Positions 17,260 to 26,383 of a DNA stretch of 64,000 nucleotides are shown piece after piece. This DNA comes from Sinomicrobium pectinilyticum. GTDB taxonomy: Bacteria; Bacteroidota; Bacteroidia; Flavobacteriales; Flavobacteriaceae. Numbering within the stretch: position 1 is the stretch's first letter; each line of letters opens with the position of its first letter. The translations under genes and the position numbers were made by a program. The notes under the pieces were generated by a model. That model did no database searches, was not told the origin of the DNA, and saw only the letters and a list, made by a program, of their open reading frames with translations. Location: positions 18,928 through 82,927 of the forward strand of contig NZ_RJTM01000094.1 of assembly GCF_003725735.1 (NCBI RefSeq), given 5' to 3'.

Positions 17260-20200
17260 TTAATCTTTAATAAAGTGCTTTGTTTTTTCTTCTCCGTTCA
17301 CATAAAAACGGATGATATATTGTCCGCTCTTCAATGATGAAACATCCACTGCTTCATCCGGTCTTACGGTCTTAACCGGCATAACCTTACGCCCGGCCAT
17401 GTTATAAATGGCCACTTCGGTCTTTTCGGAATCAAACTGCAGACGCAGGTCTCCCGAAGAAGGATTGGGATAAAGTATAGTTGCATCTTCCTTTTCTTCG
17501 GCCTTTTCTGTTTGAACAATAATTGTTTGCCCAGAAGCATACAGTTGATTTCGCGGTATGATCTCTTTGGGCTGGGAATCACTGGACCACCGCAGCCTGC
17601 AATTGGCCCCGCCGTAATTTTCAAAATATTCCAGTCGTATGTCGTATTTCTGTCCGGCTTCCAGGGTAATAGTACCGAAGTATTCCACATCCCAGTCATC
17701 TATCCAGGCATCGATAATAAGTTCGCCGTCAATCCATAGTCTCCTGCCGTTATCACTGGTGATGTAAAATGTGTATTCCCCGGAATACCTGGGTTCTACT
17801 TTTCCGTTCCATCGTATGGAATAGTCGTCTACATCCACACCAGTTCCCGGGGAACCTTCGCCCCAGTCAAAATCGATTGAGGGGTCTGTCCTGGAAAAAA
17901 CGAAAGTGTCGAACTCCATACCGTTGTAATAATCTCCCGTGAGCCCGTCGCCATTACCCACTGCCGGAGCAGATACAAGTTCCCACTTTGCAGAAGCCTG
18001 ACCGGTATCGGTATATTGTACTACACTGGCTTCCGATGATGTACTTTCATCTTCAGCGGCAATGACCTTACCACTGTGTACGGCAATAAATTTGTAATTG
18101 CCCCCCTCACGAACAGCAATAAACTGCTGGTTACGGGCTTCATAGTTGGTTCGCTGTGAAATATTAGTACCGTCGTCCAACCCGGATTGTTCCACATCCA
18201 GGCATTTGGCACTGTGATATACCGTAATGGTATATACTCCGTTACCCATGTGTTCCAGGTTAAAGGTCTGGTTGGCCTGGTTATTTTCGTGCCATAATTG
18301 TACATTCACCCCGTCCGACACTCCTCCGAGCCCTCCCCGGACATCCATAAACAACCCGCTGTTTATGTTTTTGAGAGAATAGGTGCCTTCCAGTTCCGTA
18401 TCTCCGTCGGCCATTACCTTGAGAGAACTCACCTTATTTTTCCAGTTGCCGAAGCATCCCCGGTTGGTATTGATCTCTTTGGACGCCCCTCCGAAGTTAT
18501 CTTCTTCGTACAGCACCGCTTTATATCCCCGGGCAATTTTCAGTGCTGCGATCTCTTTTTCCCGGAATCCGCGGAGTTCCAGGTCAGCCAGTTTGTATTC
18601 TCCTATGGGAAGTTCTGCATGAAAGCCTTTAAAACCACATTTTTCATAAAATGTCACCGGCCCTTTGGAGCTATCCGGGCGGCTGTAAAGCTGTCCCTTC
18701 GGCACAATTTCACGCATCTGGGAGATGCTTTCCCATTCCAGGTGACAGAAGGCATCATCGCTGTCTTCAGCGTATTCGAGTAAGATATCATATTTCTCCC
18801 CGGCAGCCAGGGTTATCGTACCGCTTCCGGTCTGTGCACCCCTTGAATCGTAGGCATCCATAAGTACCTCTCCGTTTACGGTAAGTCTCACGCCATCGTC
18901 CGACTGCACATAAAAAGTATATTCTTCATCATATAAAGGCTGTACCTGCCCGGACCATTTCACGGAGAACTGATCGGTCCCCAGTTTTTCCACATCGGGA
19001 GAACCGGTTCCCCAATCAAAATCGACATTCGCATCGGTCTGACTGTACCTGAGTTCGTTCCGGTTATATCCATCGTAATAATCTGCCCTGAGCCCATTAC
19101 CGGTACCCACCTGTAATCCGCCGAGATTTTTACGGATAAGCCACACGAACTCGTCCGGTGCCACTACCCGTACGTTGGGTCCCAGGTTCTCGATACATTC
19201 CAGCACATCGTCCACTCCCCTGGACCAAACGTGAACGGGGATGAGGCTGTAACCATCCTCGGAATAAATGTCGGTAGATGCCTGATTGAGTTGTTCAGCA
19301 AGTGGCCCGGGAGAAGAGAGGGTCCCCCATAAGGTATACCTGCCACCAATGGATGGTTTTCCGTTATACCAGTCTATTTCCCCCTGCCTTCCGGTATAAT
19401 TGGCCCCGTAGCTGTAATAGAAGAGGGCATCTATATTATCCTGTCTGAGATAGGCTGACGGGTCATTATCACTATCATCCGCATCGATGATATTTACGAT
19501 CCTCAGGTCTGCCTTTTTCATATAGCGATTCAGCAATTCGCTTTCCGCTTCAAGATCGGCATCCGGATATCTTCCCGGCAGGTGGTATCCTCTTCCGGAA
19601 GGCCCTGCGATGAGCACATTCCGGCCTTCGGATGTGGTAAGACAGTTATCCACATATTTTTCATAGACCACGGGGGCGAGTTCCGCAAGTGCGGGAGAAA
19701 TCGTCCACCCGAGGTTAACGCGGGCACGATTCGGATTGTTCCAGCTGGTGGGACTATCGTGTGAACCGAGAAGCCACTGTACGTTATCGCCGTCGGAAAT
19801 GACAAAGCATACCGTATGAACATCCGGGACTACTTCAAAGGCCTTCACCGGTTCTTTCTGACGGAATGTTTCCTTAGTCGCGGGAATATTGGTGAGGGTT
19901 GACATATTAGGGCCCCAATCGGACGGGTGTATCACCGCGGAATTCAGGGACAATTGTTCTACCGTCTCATATTCCTGAGGGCCCCAGCCGAAATAGGTGG
20001 CTCCTTTGTCCATCCGGCTATACACGTTATTGGCCAGTGTTCCGGAAGGCGAATCGTCCCAGAACTGGAAAGCTCCTGTGAATGCGCTGTAATCTCCCAG
20101 GTGATATACCCGGTCGTCAGAACTCTGCTGATAGGATGCGATGGTGGTGCTAAAAAGATCCCCGTAATTGGCAAGCGCCCAGGATTCATCCTTGTCCCTT

Positions 20201-20661
20201 ACATCCAGTAGTTTTTCGAGTCCCGCACTTATGGCGGTCTGCTCTATATCCGCGGGGATGGCCACGGCATTCATTACACCGGCCAGGGAGATGGCTACAT
20301 TGGTAGACCTGTCTTTCGGATTACAAAGGATATATCCGTCCAGCCTGCCGGCAAAATGTTCCAGTAGTGCGGGGAAATCCGTGTAATATGTATCATCCAC
20401 CGTTATTCCCGTATTCTCCACAAGACCCCTGTGACCGTAAATATCCCTGAGTATTTCCGGTTTGTCTTTGGCAATTACCCCCATAAGGGTCTGAAGGGCA
20501 ATAATTTCCGAAGGGGCATAGTTCTCCGAAGTGAGGAACAAACGATCCGGCACGGCTGAAAACGGGTAAGGGCTCCCTTCCACACGGGGCACTGTTTGTG
20601 CCGCAACACATAGCACGGATGAAATCCCGGCCAGGATGCTGTAGATTAATTTTCTGTTCAT
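17260..20661 (-). CDS. GxGYxYP-domain multimodular protein with PA14, ricin and T9SS sorting domains
   Basis: A very large (1133-residue) secreted protein. In order: signal peptide (1-22); a GxGYxYP-type putative glycoside hydrolase (about 30-520) whose key segment reads SGRGYHLPGRYP (about 350-361); PA14 domain 1 (about 525-665); a beta/gamma-crystallin-like segment with FYEKCGFKGF and EEDNFGG (about 670-750); a ricin-type beta-trefoil (about 755-895, Q-x-W repeats such as VQLWHENNQANQTFNL); PA14 domain 2 (about 905-1045); and a type IX secretion C-terminal sorting domain (about 1058-1133, YPNPSSGDLRLQF to the end). The PA14 and ricin parts imply glycan binding, and the T9SS tail implies display or release outside the cell. 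It is the last gene of the ECF-controlled locus. GxGYxYP activity is not established, so the substrate is open. Confidence 0.85.
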   Translation of the reverse strand: MNRKLIYSILAGISSVLCVAAQTVPRVEGSPYPFSAVPDRLFLTSENYAPSEIIALQTLMGVIAKDKPEILRDIYGHRGLVENTGITVDDTYYTDFPALLEHFAGRLDGYILCNPKDRSTNVAISLAGVMNAVAIPADIEQTAISAGLEKLLDVRDKDESWALANYGDLFSTTIASYQQSSDDRVYHLGDYSAFTGAFQFWDDSPSGTLANNVYSRMDKGATYFGWGPQEYETVEQLSLNSAVIHPSDWGPNMSTLTNIPATKETFRQKEPVKAFEVVPDVHTVCFVISDGDNVQWLLGSHDSPTSWNNPNRARVNLGWTISPALAELAPVVYEKYVDNCLTTSEGRNVLIAGPSGRGYHLPGRYPDADLEAESELLNRYMKKADLRIVNIIDADDSDNDPSAYLRQDNIDALFYYSYGANYTGRQGEIDWYNGKPSIGGRYTLWGTLSSPGPLAEQLNQASTDIYSEDGYSLIPVHVWSRGVDDVLECIENLGPNVRVVAPDEFVWLIRKNLGGLQVGTGNGLRADYYDGYNRNELRYSQTDANVDFDWGTGSPDVEKLGTDQFSVKWSGQVQPLYDEEYTFYVQSDDGVRLTVNGEVLMDAYDSRGAQTGSGTITLAAGEKYDILLEYAEDSDDAFCHLEWESISQMREIVPKGQLYSRPDSSKGPVTFYEKCGFKGFHAELPIGEYKLADLELRGFREKEIAALKIARGYKAVLYEEDNFGGASKEINTNRGCFGNWKNKVSSLKVMADGDTELEGTYSLKNINSGLFMDVRGGLGGVSDGVNVQLWHENNQANQTFNLEHMGNGVYTITVYHSAKCLDVEQSGLDDGTNISQRTNYEARNQQFIAVREGGNYKFIAVHSGKVIAAEDESTSSEASVVQYTDTGQASAKWELVSAPAVGNGDGLTGDYYNGMEFDTFVFSRTDPSIDFDWGEGSPGTGVDVDDYSIRWNGKVEPRYSGEYTFYITSDNGRRLWIDGELIIDAWIDDWDVEYFGTITLEAGQKYDIRLEYFENYGGANCRLRWSSDSQPKEIIPRNQLYASGQTIIVQTEKAEEKEDATILYPNPSSGDLRLQFDSEKTEVAIYNMAGRKVMPVKTVRPDEAVDVSSLKSGQYIIRFYVNGEEKTKHFIKD

Positions 20662-20761
20662 GGTGTCATTTCTGTTTGGTTAATTTTACAATTTGAGGGC
20701 AAAAAGGATTTATGAGCACCGATAACTGTTTCCCGGCCGGAATCAACTATCCGGTATTATA

Positions 20762-23212
20762 TTATTTCTTCCATTCTTCTTCCAGCAGTTTTATAAAATA
20801 GCCTCCTACTACGCTTCTGGCCTGGAACCCGCGGACATCCCCGCTAGATGTAAAATGCCAGTCACTCATGGGCACCCTGTCCTTACTTTCTGTGGCAAAA
20901 ACGTGCACAGGATCTGCGAGTTTCATAAACCCGGACTTCGAATCCGTCAGTGTCGCCGTCCACAATATCCAGTCCGATTTGGTGTAGTCGGACCTGCTGT
21001 CCAGGGGCAGACCGTACTTGTTCTGGTTCTTCAGGTAAAAGGCTATTTCTTTCCGATAGACTTCTTTCGGGAACAGATCAAGGTCAAGTACTTTATCCCA
21101 GACGAGATTGTATTTCTGGCTCCAGGTGTTACTGTCGTCGAACGTAAGCGCATAATGATCTCCCGCATCGGCGAGTTCCTGCCATTTCCCGGTCATTTCT
21201 TTGGCCATTGCCGTATATTTTTCAGCTACATCTTTATATCCCAATTGATCGGCAAGATACCCGTAACACCCGAGGGCTACTATCGCTTTTACGGACAGGT
21301 TGGCGTTTCTCGCCAGGTGTCCGGCAAAATCATCCGTACACAACTGGTTCCCGGGATCAAAGCCTTTATCTGCCAGGTAATTGGCCCAGGTGGTAAGCGT
21401 TTCCCAGTGCTTTTTGGCATAACCGGCATTGCCTTCAGCCCTTGCTATGGCCGCCGTGAGAATAATCATATTTCCGGATTCCTCAACGGGCATGGGTTCT
21501 CCGTATACCACCCCGTTCGCTTTGGGATATGTACCTATATCATGGGCAGGGAAAGGTTCTTTATACCTTCCGCTTTCAGAATAGTAAAAAATCCCGGTAA
21601 GCATACCTTCCATAAGTTCAGGATTGTACAGGAGAAATAGCGGTGCGGACGGGTAGGTCACATCAACGGTATTGATACAACCGTTACTGAAATTCTCTTT
21701 GGAAAGGAACAATACCTCACCGTCAGGGCTCTCTACCAGCTTATGAGCCGCAATACTCTGCCGGTAACCGATCTCGCATATCTCAGCATATTTCTCACCC
21801 CCTGCCGCCACGGCTTTCTGACGCAGATCGCTGTCAAATGCATCACATTTTTCCATGACGTCTTCGTACCGGAAATAGGCTTTTTCCAATTCGTTCTGAA
21901 AGGTATTTTTCCCGTCTTTATTCCACCACGGGCGCAGGTTCTGCCCGAAATACTGGATAGAATAGATATCGTCATAGCCAAGCAGGATCAGGTGTTCCTT
22001 TTCGGAACGGATCTCTTCTTCGGGAAAAACGGTGTTCAGCATCAGTTGCTTTCCTTCCTTTACCTCCCCTGAAACCGTATTTCCGGAGATGAAATTTTCC
22101 GCGGCTTCCGTGGCAGGGGAAACATATTGTGTTGCTTTTGCGGCACCCGGGGCGGCAACATACATATAGCCCCAGTCAATACGCAGGTTATCTCCCTTTT
22201 TCTCCAGGACAGGTTGTTCTGTGGTACCTGCTTTCAGGTATGAGAGGTTTTCCGTGGACGATTTTTCCGTAGTCATCAACTGGCCGGGTACATTGGATGC
22301 TACTGCAGAAGAAGCTCCGAAATATACCTGCACTTTATGAGCCTTGCCATCTTTAGGCGTAGTTTTTACGGAAATATAGGATACCGGTCGGGCAAAAAGG
22401 GTGAGATCGTCCATAAGCAAAGGAGAGGTAAACGTAAGGTCTACGTCTACCGGACCGCATTCCAAAGTATATGTGGTTTGTGTTGCAGAAAGATTCAGAG
22501 CTTTTTGCCTGGCTGCAATGGCTTTGTCTTTCGGAACTATTTTTTCCACGATACCTGCATCCAACCATTGTCCGCCTGCTGTATTCCGTATGTGAATAGC
22601 CAGCACATTTCCTTTTTTCTTTAGTTTTTTCCGGACCTTTTCCGGGATGTCATAGTATTTGAATTCGTTATTCCAGCATTCGCAATCGTATACCGGCTCT
22701 CCGTTGATATATACTTTTACGTTATCATCATGACGGAGTTTCAGCAATATTTCTTCCGAAGGGACGGCAGAAAGGTCAAAGGTACGCCTGTACCAGAGGG
22801 CTTCACTCTTCCAGGAAGTCCCGGCCTGATCGTTATCCCCGAAAGGGGCAGAGGATACAGACCAGTCCGAATCGTTATAGCCGGGTTGTTCCCAGCCTTG
22901 TCCGGGGTTTTTCTCCGTACTTTTTACTTCATAGGCTTCACTGTCTGAAGCGGGAAGTACATCTTTATAATTTACACCTTCTTTTCCCAGGAAACGGTAT
23001 GTTTTCCCGTCTACTTTCACAAACCCCAGCAGGGATTGATCGGTTCCTGTCCAGTGCGTGGTGGGCGTGGAATTTACCTCGTCGGCAAATGACCAGATAC
23101 TAAAATAAGGATCGTGTGTTATAAGGGGATATGCAGGTGCCTGCCTTTGCTGGGCATAACCGGCCTGGAAAAACAAGATGGTAAACAGGATCTGAATTAA
23201 TTTTTTCATCAC
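20762..23212 (-). CDS. DUF4964/DUF5127/DUF4965/DUF1793 (glutaminase-like) protein with inserted jelly roll
   Basis: An 816-residue exported protein (signal peptide about 1-20, ending GYAQQ). It starts with the DUF4964 pattern (PAYPLITHDPYFSIWSFAD), then carries a GH2-like sugar-binding jelly roll (about 95-215; WSVSSAPFGDNDQAG, LWYRRTFDL, VKVYINGEPVYD), followed by DUF5127, DUF4965 (SKENFSNGCINTVDVTYPSAPLFL, CTDDFAGHLARNANLS) and the C-terminal DUF1793-type end. Relatives are named glutaminase A after a fungal enzyme, but in Bacteroidota sugar loci they look like (alpha/alpha) six-barrel glycosidases. Neighbours are an aldose epimerase (30-base gap) and the GxGYxYP protein. I would call it a probable glycan-active enzyme of unknown specificity. 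Confidence 0.82.
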   Translation of the reverse strand: MMKKLIQILFTILFFQAGYAQQRQAPAYPLITHDPYFSIWSFADEVNSTPTTHWTGTDQSLLGFVKVDGKTYRFLGKEGVNYKDVLPASDSEAYEVKSTEKNPGQGWEQPGYNDSDWSVSSAPFGDNDQAGTSWKSEALWYRRTFDLSAVPSEEILLKLRHDDNVKVYINGEPVYDCECWNNEFKYYDIPEKVRKKLKKKGNVLAIHIRNTAGGQWLDAGIVEKIVPKDKAIAARQKALNLSATQTTYTLECGPVDVDLTFTSPLLMDDLTLFARPVSYISVKTTPKDGKAHKVQVYFGASSAVASNVPGQLMTTEKSSTENLSYLKAGTTEQPVLEKKGDNLRIDWGYMYVAAPGAAKATQYVSPATEAAENFISGNTVSGEVKEGKQLMLNTVFPEEEIRSEKEHLILLGYDDIYSIQYFGQNLRPWWNKDGKNTFQNELEKAYFRYEDVMEKCDAFDSDLRQKAVAAGGEKYAEICEIGYRQSIAAHKLVESPDGEVLFLSKENFSNGCINTVDVTYPSAPLFLLYNPELMEGMLTGIFYYSESGRYKEPFPAHDIGTYPKANGVVYGEPMPVEESGNMIILTAAIARAEGNAGYAKKHWETLTTWANYLADKGFDPGNQLCTDDFAGHLARNANLSVKAIVALGCYGYLADQLGYKDVAEKYTAMAKEMTGKWQELADAGDHYALTFDDSNTWSQKYNLVWDKVLDLDLFPKEVYRKEIAFYLKNQNKYGLPLDSRSDYTKSDWILWTATLTDSKSGFMKLADPVHVFATESKDRVPMSDWHFTSSGDVRGFQARSVVGGYFIKLLEEEWKK

Positions 23213-23242
23213 GGTGATTTTAGATGGAGTTATCTGGTTATT

Positions 23243-24412
23243 CTAATTATCGGTTGTTGAAAAACTATATATGGAAACGGTATGGTATTCCTCATCGGGA
23301 TCTAATATTATCGACGGGAAATCCGGCTGGTTCGGGGCATCGGGGAAGTGCTGGGTTTCCAGGGCGAATGCCGTACGGAAGTCGTCTTTGGTCCCGCTTT
23401 TGAAAGTATTCTTTCCCTGCATGAAGTTACCGCTGTAAAACTGTATCCCGGGCTCTTCCGTATAGACATTCATGGTAATACCCGTTTTGTCCCCTATGAT
23501 CGTAGCGGCATGGTTCATTCCTTTTGCTTTAGTATTGTTCAATACAAAATTGTGATCGTAACCGTCTCCGTTCTTTAATTGTTCATTTTCTTCTCCGATA
23601 CGCTCCCCTATGGTGTGAAATTCCGAAAAATCGAAAGGAGTCCCTTTTACGTCCTTTAGCTCTCCTGTAGGAATAAGGCCTTCATCTACGGGGGTAAATG
23701 CATCCGCATAAAATTTCACACGGTGTTCCAGAATAGTCCCATTCCCCTCGCCATTGAGGTTAAAAAAAGCATGATTTGTAAGATTAACGGGGGTAGGCTT
23801 ATCGGTTGCTGCTTCATATTCCATTTTCAGACTATTATCTGCCGTAACGGAGTAAGTAACTTTCACCTCAAGATTCCCGGGGAAGCCTTCTTCCATATCG
23901 GGAGAAGTGTAATGCAGTACCAGGGTCTTGTCATCCGGTTGTTCTGCTTTCCAGACTACATCCTGGAACCCCTTGTTACCGCCGTGTAACGAATTTTCTC
24001 CGTTATTTACGGGAATAGTGTACTCTTTACCTTCCAGTGTGAATTTTCCTTTGGCGATACGGTTCCCTACCCGGCCTATTGTTGCGCCAAAATAGGGTTC
24101 CGTGGAATTGATAAAATCACCCACATTGTCAAAGCCTATCACTACATCGGTCATTTTCCCGTTTTTATCCGGTACCCACAACCCCACCAAACGTCCCCCA
24201 TAATTGGTAAAGGCGGCTTTTATCTTATTGTTCTTTATCCGGTACAGACCTACCTGCTTACCATCCAGGATCGTATCGAAGGCTTTTTCCCGTAACTCGG
24301 CCTGACCGGTATCTTCCGGTGTTTTCGCCGTGGTCTCTTTTTTATTGGTTTGTTTGCAGGCTGTTAAACTTACAGCCAGGGTTAAGATAATATACAGATT
24401 AATTTTTTTCAT
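23243..24412 (-). CDS. aldose 1-epimerase (mutarotase), lipoprotein
   Basis: A galactose-mutarotase-family enzyme that interconverts alpha and beta anomers of free aldoses. The frame is open from 24505, but MKKINLYIILTLAVSLTAC at 24412 gives a proper lipoprotein signal (Cys19), so that start was chosen. Family motifs are GENSLHGGNKGFQDVVW (catalytic-region His), VNLTNHAFFNLNGEGNG (second His), GYDHNFVLN, and EPGIQFYSGNFM with the catalytic Glu late in the chain. Lipidation puts it in the periplasm or outer membrane, where it would act on sugars freed by the neighbouring hydrolases. The sugar specificity is not visible. Confidence 0.92.
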   Translation of the reverse strand: MKKINLYIILTLAVSLTACKQTNKKETTAKTPEDTGQAELREKAFDTILDGKQVGLYRIKNNKIKAAFTNYGGRLVGLWVPDKNGKMTDVVIGFDNVGDFINSTEPYFGATIGRVGNRIAKGKFTLEGKEYTIPVNNGENSLHGGNKGFQDVVWKAEQPDDKTLVLHYTSPDMEEGFPGNLEVKVTYSVTADNSLKMEYEAATDKPTPVNLTNHAFFNLNGEGNGTILEHRVKFYADAFTPVDEGLIPTGELKDVKGTPFDFSEFHTIGERIGEENEQLKNGDGYDHNFVLNNTKAKGMNHAATIIGDKTGITMNVYTEEPGIQFYSGNFMQGKNTFKSGTKDDFRTAFALETQHFPDAPNQPDFPSIILDPDEEYHTVSIYSFSTTDN

Positions 24413-24517
24413 GATTTTTATGTTAGTTGTACAGTTTTTCCTGGTTTTGTCCGGCAACTCATACAGACCGACATTAACAGGAGAAATACAGAAAGCTTTC
24501 GGCACATAAAAATCAGC

Positions 24518-25582
24518 TTACTTTTTGTTATTCAGTTTTTTTATCAGGTCCGCTTCATCCTGCCGGTACGGGGTGCCATCCTTTCGGAATACATCGTGAA
24601 ACCATTCGACGGGTTCTTCTCCGCTTTCTATCGGGGTATTCCAGGCATAAATGGTATTCGTTTTGCCGTTGACCAGCCCCCAGTTTATCGCCCCTATGTT
24701 TTCCTCTTTCAGCATTGGCATAATATTGGCAAACCTGCTGTTCCTGGTACGGGCCATATACTCGGTACAGATCATCGGGCGTCCGTGGCTTTTCAGCAAT
24801 TCCAGGACCCTCCGGTGATCTTCGGGATCGCCGTAATTGTGATAGGTAATAATGTCGGAATGCAATGCCTGAAAAGCCCCGAGGTCCGTTAGACCCCACG
24901 ACCATAAACCGGCCGATACCGGTTGGGAAGGATTCACTTCACGCGCCCATTCAAACACATTTTTGAGTAACGGCAACGATTCGTTTCCTTTCCCTTCATT
25001 TCCCGGTTCGTTGTAGAGATCCCACAACAGGATACGTTTATCATCTTTAAAGGTATTGATAATATCCTTGACGTATTTTTCCAGTTCCGGAAAATTCTTT
25101 TCTTCTCCGGAAGCGGGATCACCGGGATCCTGTACCCAACCGGAATTATGAGTACCTGTTTTTGGTTCGGGCTGTTTGCCGATCTTCGGGGTTTTGTCCC
25201 ATACATCGTCAAAGATGACAAACATAGTCTTTATAGCATGTTTATTGGCAATATCCAGGTACCGGTCCACCCGCTTTTTAAAACCTTCGGGATCGGCTTT
25301 ATAGGCCAGGCTATGCAGATAGACCCGCATAACATTCATCCCTATGCTTTCGGCATATCCCAGTTCACGGTCTATGAGTTCGGGACTGAAAGTCTTTTCC
25401 TGCCACATCTCTAGCTGGTTTATAGCGTTACTGGGGATAAAATTGGCTCCATTGATCCAGTCGTGCTGTTTATACCACGCTTCGGCCTTCTCTATGGACC
25501 ATCGTTCTCCCTTTTGCTGTGCCACAGCACTGCATATCATACTTAGGAATAGTAATAGTGTTAACGGATATATTTTCTTCAT
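24518..25582 (-). CDS. GH5-like (cellulase-fold) glycoside hydrolase, exported
   Basis: A 354-residue (beta/alpha)8 hydrolase with a signal peptide (1-21, ending AVAQQ). It starts with GANFIPSNAINQLEMWQ and MNVMRVYLHSLAY, as in clan GH-A enzymes. The acid/base Glu is in LLWDLYNEPGN (about residue 191) and the nucleophile Glu is in MICTEYMAR (about 271), with DIITYHNYGDP between, as expected in family 5. Relatives are often mislabelled beta-xylanases. It lies 89 bases after the DUF3823 gene and upstream of the epimerase in the same operon. Retaining beta-glycosidase chemistry is likely; the substrate is not known. Confidence 0.82.
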   Translation of the reverse strand: MKKIYPLTLLLFLSMICSAVAQQKGERWSIEKAEAWYKQHDWINGANFIPSNAINQLEMWQEKTFSPELIDRELGYAESIGMNVMRVYLHSLAYKADPEGFKKRVDRYLDIANKHAIKTMFVIFDDVWDKTPKIGKQPEPKTGTHNSGWVQDPGDPASGEEKNFPELEKYVKDIINTFKDDKRILLWDLYNEPGNEGKGNESLPLLKNVFEWAREVNPSQPVSAGLWSWGLTDLGAFQALHSDIITYHNYGDPEDHRRVLELLKSHGRPMICTEYMARTRNSRFANIMPMLKEENIGAINWGLVNGKTNTIYAWNTPIESGEEPVEWFHDVFRKDGTPYRQDEADLIKKLNNKK

Positions 25583-25671
25583 GCTTAAAATATTTATTAT
25601 AAAATTGATCTTGCTATTTTATATACCGAGTGCTGTTTCATTCAGAAACCGTTTAAATTTTAAGGTATTCA

Positions 25672-26373
25672 TCAGAATTCCAATTTTTCCACCGGTGAAA
25701 AGATAAGGCTTTCTACTCCACTGATCTTTACTCCTATACGTGCAAACACATAATTCCTGGTATTGTCATCGGGAATTTCCGCCGAAACCTCAATGGCATT
25801 AAGGTCTGCCGTATCGGCATTGGCATTTGCATAATTTTCCAGATCATTGTCCGAAACAAAAGCCGTATTATTGAGATAGAGTGTTACGCGCTCCACTTCC
25901 CTGGCCTCCTCTCCGGTTATAATCTGTCTTATGCTACACCTGGCATTAACCGTATTGCCGGAAAGGGAAAACTCCGTATTTTCTACCATAAAATAAGGCT
26001 TTACATCCACATCGAGCGTTTTTTCTCCATTCAGGGTAAAAAAGATAGTATCCCGCTGTTCTTCATTTATGATTTCCGTCTGAAAAGGGCCTGCATTATT
26101 AACAAAGACCAGTTTATAGTCCCCATGGAATGTTTTTATACTGAAAGAGCCGTCCTGGTTTAACGGAACCTCAATTGGTCCCGGGTCCCCGTATCCCGGC
26201 TGCCATAACTGAAATCTCACCTCGCCGTGCCTTACCTGTACCGGTTCTCCTTCATAGACCACCCGCCCGCTGAAAAAGGTATCCGGTTCGTCAAAATTAT
26301 CGACACCGCAGGAAGTGAATATCCCGCATACACAGAGACATATCCAATAATATTTAAATTTTAGTGTTTTCAT
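25672..26373 (-). CDS. DUF3823-domain lipoprotein (SusE/F-position protein)
   Basis: A 233-residue surface lipoprotein (signal CGIFTSC, Cys22) with the DUF3823 pattern: an N-terminal FSGRVVYEGEPVQVRHGEV beta-sandwich, then QDGSFSIKTFHGDYKLVFVNNAGPF, and a second Ig-like half. These proteins occur directly after SusD genes, here with a 10-base gap, where SusE/SusF-type glycan-binding proteins usually stand. An accessory glycan-binding role at the cell surface is likely but unproven. Confidence 0.85.
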   Translation of the reverse strand: MKTLKFKYYWICLCVCGIFTSCGVDNFDEPDTFFSGRVVYEGEPVQVRHGEVRFQLWQPGYGDPGPIEVPLNQDGSFSIKTFHGDYKLVFVNNAGPFQTEIINEEQRDTIFFTLNGEKTLDVDVKPYFMVENTEFSLSGNTVNARCSIRQIITGEEAREVERVTLYLNNTAFVSDNDLENYANANADTADLNAIEVSAEIPDDNTRNYVFARIGVKISGVESLIFSPVEKLEF

Positions 26374-26383
26374 CTTTGCCGTT

